Positions 16,576 through 25,508 are shown, counted from the first letter of the stretch. The stretch is 64,000 nucleotides of DNA from JACCTI01 sp051005695 (GCA_051005695.1 JBPCJC010000099.1:112532-176531); one strand, 5' to 3'. The notes: a model not told the origin generated them from the letters alone. A program made the numbers and translations.

Positions 16576-17256
16576 CTACTTACAGGTAAAGCCACCATCG
16601 ACGATGATCGTCTGTCCCGTTAGGTAAGTGTTATCCTCCGAGACCAAGAAAGCTGCTACCCTTGCCAGTTCCTTGGCGTCGGCCATGCGGCCCAAGGGAA
16701 TGACTTTACAGAGCCCGGCGATTGCCTCAGGCGTATTGTTTTGACGCGTTAGTGCAGTGTCAATGTAGCCCGGAGCGAGCGAGTTTACCAGAACTCCACC
16801 GGCACCGAATTCGACCGCCGCGCTCCGGGTCAGTGCGTTCAGGGCTGCTTTGGTCATCGAATACGACGCGCGCGATTCCTTAGTGACCAAGCTAAAGATG
16901 GTACTCACGTTAAGAATGCGGCCCCAGCCACGGCTTTGCATCCCCGGCGCGAAAGCCTGGAGCAAGCGCAATGAGGAATTGAGGTTGACTTGAAGCATCC
17001 GCTGCCAGGTAACCCAGCCAATCTCTGCGAGTGGTTCGAGAACATTAATCCCAGCATTGTTAACCAGGATATCAATTGGCCGGTCGGGCTCGGAGGTAAT
17101 AAAGTTCTCGATCGACTCGGGCTGTGCGAGATCCATTTCCGCACGAGTCGGGGCAATGATTTCTTCACCGCGAGCGGCTAGCTCGGCCGCGATCGCCGCC
17201 CCGATACCACGCGCGCGGCCGGTGATAAGAACTACGCGCTTGCTTCCGCGGCTCAT
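16576..17256 (-). CDS. Short-chain dehydrogenase/reductase
   Basis: A 226-residue SDR with the nucleotide motif TGRARGIGAAIA in place of the usual TGxxxGIG, NNAG (about 67-70), and an S-Y-x3-K catalytic set in STIFSLVTKESRASYSMTKA. The C-terminus ends VDGGFTCK, and the length is typical of FabG-type reductases. It lies between the cyclase-like and ThDP-enzyme genes, and its start overlaps the stop of the latter. That points to reduction of a keto-sugar or keto-cyclitol rather than fatty-acid synthesis. Confidence 0.87.
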   Translation of the reverse strand: MSRGSKRVVLITGRARGIGAAIAAELAARGEEIIAPTRAEMDLAQPESIENFITSEPDRPIDILVNNAGINVLEPLAEIGWVTWQRMLQVNLNSSLRLLQAFAPGMQSRGWGRILNVSTIFSLVTKESRASYSMTKAALNALTRSAAVEFGAGGVLVNSLAPGYIDTALTRQNNTPEAIAGLCKVIPLGRMADAKELARVAAFLVSEDNTYLTGQTIIVDGGFTCK

Positions 17257-19082
17257 GGTTCAAGCACGGGAACGAGCATGTTTCCGCGCAGTTCTTCGCG
17301 GCTAAGAAACGGCGCCATGTCTTCCAAGGGCGATGTGACCATCCGACCGTCGTCGAGTTTGCGCGATGAGAGCTTGGGAGCAAAGGCCTGCCGTAAGTCG
17401 AGCATAACTTCGCACAGAGCAGGGCCACTAGCTTCGAGCGTAGCTTCAATTTTAACTTCTAACTCATCGTGTGTATCGCAACGTTGAAAGGTGAAGCCAA
17501 AGGCATAGGCAATCTTTTCGAAATCGGGAAAGCCGAGACCGGAGTCTGTCCCACAGCCAACGATGCGATCGGGAAAGAAATTCATCTGTGTCTGGCGGAT
17601 GGAATGGTAGCCAGTGTTGTTAAGAACAAAGACTTTCACCGGGAGCTTGCGCGAGACGATCGTCTGGAGCTCCTGCAAATTCATCATGATGCTGCCATCG
17701 CCGGCGATGCAAACGATGCGCGTAGCTTCGGGGTAAGCGATGCCCGCGCCGATCGCAGCCGGAAGGTCGTAGCCCATCGAGGCGCAGCCGGAATTGTGGA
17801 ACAGGCGCTGCCCTTTTTTTGTTTTTGCCGCCTGAAACGCGGTGACGCATGCGGTGCCATCACCGCAGACGATGATTTCATCTTCTCGGAGCTGCGCGAA
17901 AAGCCGATCGACGAAACAATAGGGATTGACCTTGGTGCTCTCCCAGTATTCCGGCAGAACCACCGGATATCTTCGGAGCCGTTCGCGGCACCAGCTCAGC
18001 CACTGCTGATGTTTCAACTGTGGCTTCCAATCCTTTGTCTGCCGGCCCAGTTCAGGAAGGAAATCGCGCAGGTCGGCATGAATTGGATAATCGATTTTGA
18101 GCGTCGGCTTCTTTAGTTCCGCGGCATCAATATCGACCATCGCGCGATAGGCATGTCGCGCGAAGCTGTCCCAGTTGTAGCTAACCGAGCGGATATTCAG
18201 TCGGCATCCCAAGACCAGCACGAAGTCGGCATTTTGCACCGCAAAATTTCCGGCCCGATCGCCTAACGAGCCCGGCCGGCCGGCGAATGCGGGATGATCG
18301 AAGGGCAGAAGATCGTTTGAGTTCCAGGCGGGCAGAACAGGAATGCCGAGACGCCCAGCGAGATCGAGAAACGCCGCGTATTCTCCGGAGAGTCGCACTC
18401 CTGTCCCGGGATAGATCACAGGACGTTCGGCCCGCTGCAAATGCTCAACGATCTGGGCGACGGCCGCAGGCAAGTCGGTCGTCTCCAAGGCGAGCGCGTC
18501 CTCGGCCGGATCATATCCGCGCAACTGCGTGGGATCGATCCTGGTCGCTTGCAGATCGATCGGGATGTCGATCCAAACAGGTCCCGGCCGGCCGCTGGTG
18601 GCCAAATGGAGCGCGCGCTCGAGATGATAGCGAATCGTCTCCGGGTGCCAAATTTGCACCGCGCATTTCGTCACCCCGCGCACCATTGCGACAATGTCCA
18701 CCTCCTGATCGCCGAGTTGTCTGAGCGGCAGCTCGGTGCTGCGGACAAGCGTTTCCCGTTTCACCTGCCCGGAGATGACGATCATCGCCATAGAATCGAC
18801 GAAGGCGCCATACACGCCGGTGATCGCATTCGTTCCTCCCGGACCACTGGTTACGTTTACCGCGGCCAAACGATTCGTTAGGCGAAAGTAACTCTCGGCC
18901 GCAATCGCACAGGCCTGTTCGTGATGATTGCAGATGAACTCCAGACGCGGCTCGCGCGCGATCGCGTCGTTCAAATGCATCGCCCCTCCGCCGGTTACCA
19001 GGAAGACGTGGCGTACACCGAAATCGGCGAGCTGCCGCATGACGTAATCGGCAAGGCGGATTTGCGGGCCAGATGTTTCCAT
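17253..19082 (-). CDS. Thiamine-diphosphate enzyme, acetolactate-synthase-like
   Basis: A 609-residue ThDP enzyme with the usual three domains. The N-terminal Pyr domain carries the catalytic Glu in NHHEQACAIAAES (about 53-65) and SGPGGTNAITG. A middle domain follows, then the PP domain with the metal/ThDP motif GDGSIMMNLQEL through VLNNTGYHS. Real acetolactate synthase normally lies with ilvN. Here it sits with CDP-dideoxyhexose genes, where ThDP enzymes such as YerE attach a two-carbon branch to CDP-4-keto-3,6-dideoxyglucose. That role is an inference. One perfect copy of the dispersed word (18261) and one 9-of-10 copy (18875) lie in it. Confidence 0.85.
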   Translation of the reverse strand: METSGPQIRLADYVMRQLADFGVRHVFLVTGGGAMHLNDAIAREPRLEFICNHHEQACAIAAESYFRLTNRLAAVNVTSGPGGTNAITGVYGAFVDSMAMIVISGQVKRETLVRSTELPLRQLGDQEVDIVAMVRGVTKCAVQIWHPETIRYHLERALHLATSGRPGPVWIDIPIDLQATRIDPTQLRGYDPAEDALALETTDLPAAVAQIVEHLQRAERPVIYPGTGVRLSGEYAAFLDLAGRLGIPVLPAWNSNDLLPFDHPAFAGRPGSLGDRAGNFAVQNADFVLVLGCRLNIRSVSYNWDSFARHAYRAMVDIDAAELKKPTLKIDYPIHADLRDFLPELGRQTKDWKPQLKHQQWLSWCRERLRRYPVVLPEYWESTKVNPYCFVDRLFAQLREDEIIVCGDGTACVTAFQAAKTKKGQRLFHNSGCASMGYDLPAAIGAGIAYPEATRIVCIAGDGSIMMNLQELQTIVSRKLPVKVFVLNNTGYHSIRQTQMNFFPDRIVGCGTDSGLGFPDFEKIAYAFGFTFQRCDTHDELEVKIEATLEASGPALCEVMLDLRQAFAPKLSSRKLDDGRMVTSPLEDMAPFLSREELRGNMLVPVLEP

Positions 19083-19117
19083 CGCGATGCTGCAAGCTCT
19101 ACGACAACCCGCCGCGA

Positions 19118-19515
19118 TTATCCACTAAGAGTAACTACGCGATTGGGAAGTCGTAGGGTCTCGCGGATGGTTTCGATGATTTCCGTCTCCTGCAACAAGG
19201 TGGCCACGATGATCGGGCGCGCGCGATCCGTGATCTCTTGCGGTGCAATGATCGCTACGCCACCAATCGACTTGCCCTGATTCACCGGATTGCCATCGAC
19301 GAAGGCAGTAACGCGCGCCCGAGCCAGGCAATTCTCCGCCAGAAGTTTCATCGTCAACTGTCCGGTTCCCCAAACCATGATTCCGCTGGCGCGGCGCAGA
19401 CCGGGACCAAAGGTTCCTTGAGTATGTGACCCTCCGGCAGAACAAAACGCTGATGATGCAGAATCTCGACCTGCGCCTGCGCGCAAATCGGGCAAGGGCG
19501 CGCGGCTTTTTTCAT
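19118..19515 (-). pseudogene. Sugar C-methyltransferase remnant (core deleted)
   Basis: ATG at 19515 overlaps the stop of the upstream epimerase gene. The frame reads MKKAARPCPICAQAQVEILH, then HQRFVLPEGH, the zinc-binding N-terminus of glycan-cluster methyltransferases. It stops after about 53 codons. The C-terminal domain follows in another frame: MVWGTGQLTMKLL, VTAFVDGNPVNQGK and RPIIVATL, matching the C-terminal nucleotide-binding-like domain of that family. The roughly 250-residue SAM-binding core between them is missing. A large internal deletion plus frame loss makes this a true pseudogene. Intact relatives methylate a carbon of CDP- or dTDP-4-keto sugars. Confidence 0.7.
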
Positions 19516-20591
19516 TCGTTAGGCAAAGCGAAGCGCGCAGTTTTACGGAGCGCGCTGACCAGGTCGACGGTTTCCGCGAGATGCAGTTCGTTGGTCGCGC
19601 GCGCGTTTGCCGGCACGTAGCGCGCGGGGCCGACGCCGGTTTTCGCTTCCTGCGCGATGATCACGTCCACCTTTTCGTTCACCGTCATCCGCACGGTTTG
19701 CGCTAACTCCGCGATCGTCAGGTCATTCGTCGAGCCCACATTGTAAGGGCGCATCGGTTCTCCTTTGAACAAAATCGTCCAGAGCCAGATCGCGAGATCG
19801 GCGGCGTAAAGATAAGAGCGGAAGGGCGTGCCGTCGCCGCCGACGCGGATGGGCCCACCGGCGAGCGCGTCGCGGATGAAATTGCCGATCGCGAAATGCG
19901 CGTTCAGCGGCAGGAAGGGACCGACGAAAGCGAAGCAGCGCGCGATCACCGGCTGGAGCCCGCGATCTTTCGCATAACCGGCGCAGAGCAGTTCGGCCAT
20001 CCGTTTGCCCTCGCCGTACGCGGAGCCGAGCTGCGTGCAATCGGGACCGCCCAGATAATCTTCGGGGATGTGCGTGAGCCCGCTCGGTTGCGGACCATAA
20101 ACCGCTCCCGAACTGGTGAGGAGAAATCGGCGCGCACCCACCGCAGCGGCGAATTCGAGCGCGGCGCGCGTACCCTCGACAATGGTGTCGAGCATGAGCA
20201 ACGGATTCTCTGCATTCAATTTCGCGCTCGCCTCGGTCGCGGCGTGAATCACGAAATCGAAGCGCGCGCTCGGCAGATCAGCCGCGGTCAGCTTGCGCAC
20301 ATCGCCAGTGACGAAATGAATCGCGGGATTACTCGTTAGGCGCGGGGCCTTCTCGGAAAATGCCTGCGGATCGCGGCTCAGTACGGTCACGCTGGCATCC
20401 AGCCGGAGCGCGCGATTGGCGTAAGCGAAACTTTCCAGGAGCCAGCGGCCGAAGAAACCGGTGCCGCCGGTAATGAAAATATTCCGGCCGCGGAGCTCGT
20501 CCCAAAGTTCCCGGGTATGCAGGAGAATATGCTCCAGGTCCTGCTTGAGCGAAGTCTCGTTAGGCGAAAGGACGGTCACTTTGGCCGGCAA
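19512..20591 (-). CDS. NAD-dependent epimerase/dehydratase (extended SDR), CDP-sugar type
   Basis: A 359-residue extended SDR with IFITGGTGFFGRW (about 37-49), HAATEAS, and a serine plus Y-x3-K catalytic set in SSGAVYGPQ and SAYGEGKRMAELL. It is directly downstream of rfbH (16-bp overlap), where CDP-paratose synthase, tyvelose epimerase or a YerF-like reductase is usually found. It probably reduces or epimerises a CDP-4-keto-3,6-dideoxyhexose or its branched product. Its last codons, CCT AAC GAA TGA, form a 9-of-10 copy of the dispersed word and overlap the start of the methyltransferase remnant. Confidence 0.85.
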   Translation of the reverse strand: MPAKVTVLSPNETSLKQDLEHILLHTRELWDELRGRNIFITGGTGFFGRWLLESFAYANRALRLDASVTVLSRDPQAFSEKAPRLTSNPAIHFVTGDVRKLTAADLPSARFDFVIHAATEASAKLNAENPLLMLDTIVEGTRAALEFAAAVGARRFLLTSSGAVYGPQPSGLTHIPEDYLGGPDCTQLGSAYGEGKRMAELLCAGYAKDRGLQPVIARCFAFVGPFLPLNAHFAIGNFIRDALAGGPIRVGGDGTPFRSYLYAADLAIWLWTILFKGEPMRPYNVGSTNDLTIAELAQTVRMTVNEKVDVIIAQEAKTGVGPARYVPANARATNELHLAETVDLVSALRKTARFALPNE

Positions 20592-21991
20592 AAAGCGTGC
20601 ACCGTTTCGATCATGTAATCGAGCATTTCGCGGGTCAGCCCGGGATAAACGCCGACGAAGATCGATTCGTTCATGATCCGGTCGGCGCCCGGTGTTGCGC
20701 CGAGGAGGCGGAGCGTTTCGGGGCGATCCTTGCGCAGCTGCACGAAGGCCGGTTGGCGCAGAAGATTGCCGCCGAAGAGCATGCGATTGCCGACGCGATG
20801 TTCGTCGAGGTGCCGCGCGAAATCCGTGCGGGTGAACGGTGCGCTTGGCCTAACGAGCAGCATGAATCCAAACCATGAGGGCGCGCAGCGCGGGCCGTTT
20901 TCGGTTTCCCATTTGAAGCCATCACGCGTCCATGTCTTCGCGTGCGTCGGCAAATGGAACTGGAAGAATTCTTCCAGTTCTGCGAGACCGCGGCGCAAAT
21001 ATTCCCAGTTGCTTCGGCGCGCTTCGCCAAAGGCCGGGAGCTTCTTTAACTGCTCGCGCCCAATTGCGGCCTGAATGTCGAGCGGCTTCAAGTTGTACCC
21101 GAGATGCGAGTAGATGTATTTGTGATCGTAGCCTTCCGGCAGTTCGCCGAGCTGCCAGCCGAAACGTTTCCCGCAGGTGTTATCTTTGCCGCTGGCGCAC
21201 CAGCAATCGCGCCCCCAATCGCGAAAACTTTCGACCAGCACTTTGAACTGCATGTTCCGGACAACGTTGATCGCGCCGCCTTCGCCCAAGGTGAGGTGAT
21301 GCGGTGGATAAAATGATTGCGTCGAGAGATCGCCGAAAGTTCCGGTGAATTTGTCGTTGTAGGTAGAACCGAGGGCGTCGCAGTTGTCCTCGATCAACCA
21401 AAGATCGTGCGTTTTGCAGAACGCTGTGATCCGCTCGAGATCGAACGGATTGCCTAACGTGTGCGCCATCATGACCGCTTTCGTTTTTCCAGGAACGAAC
21501 GCTTCTTCGAGACGATCGAGGTTGGCGTTAAGTGTGCGCGGATCGTTATCCAGAAAAACCGGCACGGCGCCGTTCTGCAAAATGGGCGCGACCGTAGTTG
21601 GAAAACCGACGGCACAGGTGATGACTTCATCGCCGGGCCGGACGCGTTTCTCGCCGAGCTTATGGCTCGTTAGGGCAGAAAACGCGACCAGATTCGCAGA
21701 CGAGCCTGAGTTCACGAGCAACGAGCGTTTCACGCCTAACAACTTCCCCAACTCCTGCTCGAAGGCGTCGCCCTCGGGCCCGAGCGTCAGCCAGAAATCG
21801 AGCGTGGCCGAGACCGCCGCCGCCACTTCATCAGCGTCGAAGACGCGGCCAGCGTACGGAATGGTGGTCTCGCCGGGAACAAACGGATCGCGTCGCTTGC
21901 TCGTCGGCAATCCGTTATTGCGATGCGCCCTTGCGGAGTACTCACGGGTCAGGCGGAGGATTTCCGCTTTCAGTTTTTCGTCCGCTTCCAT
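20576..21991 (-). CDS. rfbH: CDP-4-dehydro-6-deoxyglucose 3-dehydrase (RfbH/E1)
   Basis: A 471-residue PLP- and [2Fe-2S]-dependent dehydrase that removes the C3 hydroxyl of CDP-4-keto-6-deoxyglucose, the committed step to 3,6-dideoxyhexoses. The fold is that of an aspartate aminotransferase (SGSSANLVAFSAL; EDNCDALGS). At the site of the usual PLP lysine it has His, in SFYPPHHLTLGEGG (about 232), the hallmark of this family. The cluster cysteines are visible in GRDCWCASGKDNTCG. It lies between the rfbG gene upstream and the epimerase downstream, in one unit with rfbF. Confidence 0.95.
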   Translation of the reverse strand: MEADEKLKAEILRLTREYSARAHRNNGLPTSKRRDPFVPGETTIPYAGRVFDADEVAAAVSATLDFWLTLGPEGDAFEQELGKLLGVKRSLLVNSGSSANLVAFSALTSHKLGEKRVRPGDEVITCAVGFPTTVAPILQNGAVPVFLDNDPRTLNANLDRLEEAFVPGKTKAVMMAHTLGNPFDLERITAFCKTHDLWLIEDNCDALGSTYNDKFTGTFGDLSTQSFYPPHHLTLGEGGAINVVRNMQFKVLVESFRDWGRDCWCASGKDNTCGKRFGWQLGELPEGYDHKYIYSHLGYNLKPLDIQAAIGREQLKKLPAFGEARRSNWEYLRRGLAELEEFFQFHLPTHAKTWTRDGFKWETENGPRCAPSWFGFMLLVRPSAPFTRTDFARHLDEHRVGNRMLFGGNLLRQPAFVQLRKDRPETLRLLGATPGADRIMNESIFVGVYPGLTREMLDYMIETVHAFCRPK

Positions 21992-23086
21992 CTACTTTCT
22001 CCGTTCCTGGTATGCGCGAATCTGCGCCCGGGTCGAGGTTTGAAAAATTCCCGGATCGCTCTGCGCAAGTTCCGTCGTCCGGCGATACCAGTCCACCGTC
22101 TTCTCGATCGTTTCCTCGAAGTTCCAAACCGGAGTCCAGGCGAGCGCATGAAAAGCTTTATCGGTGGCGAGATTAAGCCGGCCGGCTTCGTGCGGCGCAT
22201 TCGCGTCGCTTTCGTCATGTGCTTTTCCTGGCCAAAACTTGAGCACCTGCTCGACGAGTTCACCGACGCTGCGGTTCGACTGCAGGTTGGGGCCGAAGTT
22301 AAAGGCCGCCGCGAGTTCGGCGCGCCGCGCGAGCAAAAATGCGCCTAACGACAGGTAGCCGCTGAGTGGTTCGAGGACGTGCTGCCACGGCCGGGTCGAC
22401 TGCCGATTGCGGATCGCGATCGATTCGCCCTTTTGCAACGAGCGGATGCAATCAGGCACGATCCGATCACTCGCCCAATCGCCGCCGCCGATGACGTTCC
22501 CGGCACGGGCCGAGGCGACGGCAACCGGCGCAGAAGCCGCTTTGAAAAACGATTGCCGATAGCTCGCGATCGCGATCTCGGCCGCGGCTTTGCTGGAGCT
22601 ATATGGATCATGGCCGCCGAGCGGATCTTCTTCGCGATAGCCGTAAAGCCACTCGCGATTTTCGTAAACCTTATCGGTCGTAATCATGACCGCGGCGCAG
22701 GGTTTGCCTAACGAGCGCAAGGCTTCGAGGAGATTGACCGTGCCCATGACGTTGACCTCATAAGTCTCGCGCGGCTCCTGATAGGAGAAACGGACCAGCG
22801 GCTGCGCGGCGAGATGGAAGACGAAGTCCGGCGCGGCCTCGGCGACGGCGCGTGAGAGTTTTTTGCCATCGCGCACATCGCCCTCGATGTGCTCGAGGCG
22901 CGGCGCGAGACCGAGTTGGACGAAGAGCGCGGGATCAGTCGGCGGCGGCAGGCTGTAACCGGTGACGTCTGCGCCTAACGAGAGCAACCATTCGCAAAGC
23001 CACGAACCCTTGAAACCGGTGTGGCCGGTCAGGAAGACGCGCTTTCCGCGATAGGCCTCCGCCAGTTTCACTACCAAACCTTCCAA
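21992..23086 (-). CDS. rfbG: CDP-glucose 4,6-dehydratase
   Basis: A 364-residue extended SDR. VFLTGHTGFKGSWLCEWL (about 17-34) carries the NAD site, HLAAQPLVRFSYQEP is the family signature, ITTDKVYEN gives the catalytic Thr and Asp region, and DPYSSSKAAAE is the Y-x3-K pair. It converts CDP-glucose to CDP-4-keto-6-deoxyglucose. It overlaps rfbF by 16 bp and ends just before the rfbH ATG, the standard rfbF-rfbG-rfbH order. A later start (GTG, giving VKLAEAYRG) is possible. Two perfect copies of the dispersed word (22706, 22973) are both read as SLG. Confidence 0.95.
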   Translation of the reverse strand: MEGLVVKLAEAYRGKRVFLTGHTGFKGSWLCEWLLSLGADVTGYSLPPPTDPALFVQLGLAPRLEHIEGDVRDGKKLSRAVAEAAPDFVFHLAAQPLVRFSYQEPRETYEVNVMGTVNLLEALRSLGKPCAAVMITTDKVYENREWLYGYREEDPLGGHDPYSSSKAAAEIAIASYRQSFFKAASAPVAVASARAGNVIGGGDWASDRIVPDCIRSLQKGESIAIRNRQSTRPWQHVLEPLSGYLSLGAFLLARRAELAAAFNFGPNLQSNRSVGELVEQVLKFWPGKAHDESDANAPHEAGRLNLATDKAFHALAWTPVWNFEETIEKTVDWYRRTTELAQSDPGIFQTSTRAQIRAYQERRK

Positions 23087-23853
23087 GGCGCGGTGCCTTT
23101 TTCCCAGAGCGAATTCAAGAGGGTGAATTCCTGGAAGGTATCCATCGGCTGCCAGAAACCGGTGTGCTTGTAAGCGGCAAGCTGGCCTTCCGCGGTGATC
23201 TGCCGTAAGGGTTCCTGCTCAAACATCGTCCCGGGATTCGCCGCCAGATAATCGAAGACGCGCGCGCTACAAACCATGTAACCGCCGTTGATGTAGCCGG
23301 TCTCGGTTTGCGGTTTCTCGTTAAATCCATGGATCGTGTTGTCCTCATTCAAACCGATTTCGCCGAATCGGCCGGGCGGATGCACCGCAGTGATGGTGCA
23401 GATTTTGCCTAACGAGTGGTGCTGCGCGATCGAGGCTGGGATATCAATGTTCCCAACGCCGTCGCCGTACGTCAGGAGGAAATCTTCGTCATCGCCGAGA
23501 TACTTCCGGATGCAGAAAATGCGCTCGCCGGTCATCGCTTCCGCGCCGGTGTCGGCCAGAGTCACTTGCCAATCTTCTTCGGTATGACGGGTGTGAAATT
23601 TCGCCGCCGGATCCTGGCCAAGAAAAAGCGTCGCGTCGCAGGTATTCCAGAGATAATTCCGGAAATACTCCTTAATCATTTCGCCCTTATAGCCCAGGCA
23701 AAGGACGAACTCCTTGAAGCCGTAATGCGCGTAGGTCTTCATGATGTGCCAGAGGATCGGGCGTTCGCCGATCGGCAGCATCGGCTTCGGCCGAAACTCC
23801 GTTTCTTCGCGGAGCCGCGTGCCTTTGCCACCGCATAAAATGACGACTTTCAT
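23071..23853 (-). CDS. rfbF: Glucose-1-phosphate cytidylyltransferase
   Basis: A 260-residue nucleotidyltransferase making CDP-glucose from CTP and glucose 1-phosphate. It starts MKVVILCGGKGTRLREETEF, the classic signature, with RPKPMLPIGERPILWHIM, LLTYGDGVGNID as metal-binding Asp, and TGFWQPMDTFQE near the end. It is the first gene of the CDP-dideoxyhexose set and follows nadE by 26 bp. One perfect copy of the dispersed word (23407) encodes SLG. Confidence 0.96.
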   Translation of the reverse strand: MKVVILCGGKGTRLREETEFRPKPMLPIGERPILWHIMKTYAHYGFKEFVLCLGYKGEMIKEYFRNYLWNTCDATLFLGQDPAAKFHTRHTEEDWQVTLADTGAEAMTGERIFCIRKYLGDDEDFLLTYGDGVGNIDIPASIAQHHSLGKICTITAVHPPGRFGEIGLNEDNTIHGFNEKPQTETGYINGGYMVCSARVFDYLAANPGTMFEQEPLRQITAEGQLAAYKHTGFWQPMDTFQEFTLLNSLWEKGTAPWKVW

Positions 23854-23879
23854 TCGTGGGCTTTGCTCGCGTCCATCGC

Positions 23880-25508
23880 TCAGCCTACGTAGTTCTGCGC
23901 GATCGGCATCCGGCGGCCAAGACCAAATGCGCGGCTCGTGACTTTAATTCCGGGCGCGGCTTGCGCGCGTTTGTATTCGTTTAAATCGACCCGGCGCTGG
24001 ACCCAGCGGACGGTTTTTTCTTCGAAGCCGCGGGTGATAATGTCGCGCGCGCTCAGGTTTTCCTCCACGTAAAGGCGCAGGATTTCGTCGAGAATTTCGT
24101 AGGGCGGAAGCGTATCCTGATCCTTTTGATCCGGCTTCAACTCCGCGCTCGGGGGTTTCTCGATCGTTGAACGCGGAATCATTTCGCGCTCGGAATTTAT
24201 CCAGCGAGCGAGGTCATAAACCATCGTCTTCGGGACATCGCTGATGACCGCGAGACCACCGGCCATGTCGCCGTAAATCGTGCAGTAACCGACAGCCAGC
24301 TCGCTCTTGTTACCGGTGGTCAGAAGCAAATGACCGAACTTATTCGAGAGCGACATCAGGATCATGCCGCGTAAACGCGACTGCATGTTTTCCTCGGTGG
24401 TATCTTCCGCGCGGCCGGCGAAGACTTCGGTGAATTGCGCTTTGAAATATTCGAAGGCGCGACCGATCGGGATCTTCAAACATTTGATGCCGAGATTGCG
24501 CGCGAGCGCGAGCGCGTCATCGATACTGCCGCGCGATGAGTACGGGCTGGGCATGGAAACGCCGACGACGTTTTCCGCACCCAGCGCGCGGACGGCGATC
24601 GCGGCCACGACCGCAGAATCAATCCCGCCGCTCAACCCGAGAACGGCAGTCTTGAAATTGCACTTCCGCAAATAATCGCGCACGCCTAACGAGAGCGCGT
24701 CGTAGAGATCGGCGGACGAATCGCGCGGAGGAATTTCCACGGACGCGGTCGCCTCCGTTTCGATAATCTCCTCGGCTTCGCCAAAGCCGGGCAACTGCGC
24801 GATCAAATCACCCGCGGGATTGATCGCGAAGGAGTGGCCATCGAAAACCAGTTGGTCATTGCCGCCAACGGCGTTGCAGTAAACGATCGGCAAACGGTAA
24901 GCACGCGCGAGAGTCGCGACCATTTCTCGTCGCACTTTTTGTTTGCCGAGACTGAAAGGCGAAGCGCTGAGATTAACGATCAACTCCGCGCCCTGCTCGA
25001 CTAACGAGCGCACCGGTTCGATGTCGTAATAGGGACGCGGCAGATAATGTTCGGTCCAAATATCTTCGCAGATCGTGACCCCGATTTTCTTCCCGTGAAC
25101 GGTCAATGGAACCGTCCAGCTGGCCGGTTCGAAGTAACGATCTTCATCAAAGACATCGTAGGTCGGGAGGAGTGATTTGTGAGTCAGGCGAATCGGCTGG
25201 CCGCTCTCGAGAAGGGCGGCGCTGTTATGAAACGGCTTGCCTCTGCCCTCGTTAGGCGCAACGAAACCAACGAGCAATGCGGTCTCGCCGACGATGGCAT
25301 GCAGGCGTTCGACGACCTCGAGATTCTGCGGCACGAACTGCGATTTGAAGACCAGGTCCTGCGGCGGATAACCGGCGATCGCGAGTTCCGGAGTGATGAC
25401 CAATTCGGCCCCGGCGTCCGCGAGTTTGCGGTAGGCGGCGGCGATTTTTTCGAAGTTGCCGTGGAGGTCGCCGACCGTGGGATTGATCTGAGCAAAACCG
25501 ATTTTCAT
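23880..25508 (-). CDS. nadE: Glutamine-dependent NAD+ synthetase
   Basis: A 542-residue two-domain enzyme making NAD+ from nicotinate adenine dinucleotide with glutamine as ammonia source. The N-terminal nitrilase-type amidase (about 1-260) shows the Glu of ITPELAIAGYPPQDL, the Lys of KSLLPTYDVFDE and the Cys of VTICEDIW. The C-terminal synthetase has the ATP-pyrophosphatase loop LGLSGGIDSAVVAAIA (about 292-307) and TGNKSELAVGY. The stop region carries RRMPIAQNYVG. It may share transcription with rfbF but is a housekeeping gene. Confidence 0.95.
   Translation of the reverse strand: MKIGFAQINPTVGDLHGNFEKIAAAYRKLADAGAELVITPELAIAGYPPQDLVFKSQFVPQNLEVVERLHAIVGETALLVGFVAPNEGRGKPFHNSAALLESGQPIRLTHKSLLPTYDVFDEDRYFEPASWTVPLTVHGKKIGVTICEDIWTEHYLPRPYYDIEPVRSLVEQGAELIVNLSASPFSLGKQKVRREMVATLARAYRLPIVYCNAVGGNDQLVFDGHSFAINPAGDLIAQLPGFGEAEEIIETEATASVEIPPRDSSADLYDALSLGVRDYLRKCNFKTAVLGLSGGIDSAVVAAIAVRALGAENVVGVSMPSPYSSRGSIDDALALARNLGIKCLKIPIGRAFEYFKAQFTEVFAGRAEDTTEENMQSRLRGMILMSLSNKFGHLLLTTGNKSELAVGYCTIYGDMAGGLAVISDVPKTMVYDLARWINSEREMIPRSTIEKPPSAELKPDQKDQDTLPPYEILDEILRLYVEENLSARDIITRGFEEKTVRWVQRRVDLNEYKRAQAAPGIKVTSRAFGLGRRMPIAQNYVG

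Noticed and set aside
17253..19082. Annotation as acetolactate synthase IlvB
   Set aside because: No regulatory subunit or branched-chain amino-acid gene is nearby and the context is sugar biosynthesis. The family is kept but the IlvB role is not asserted.
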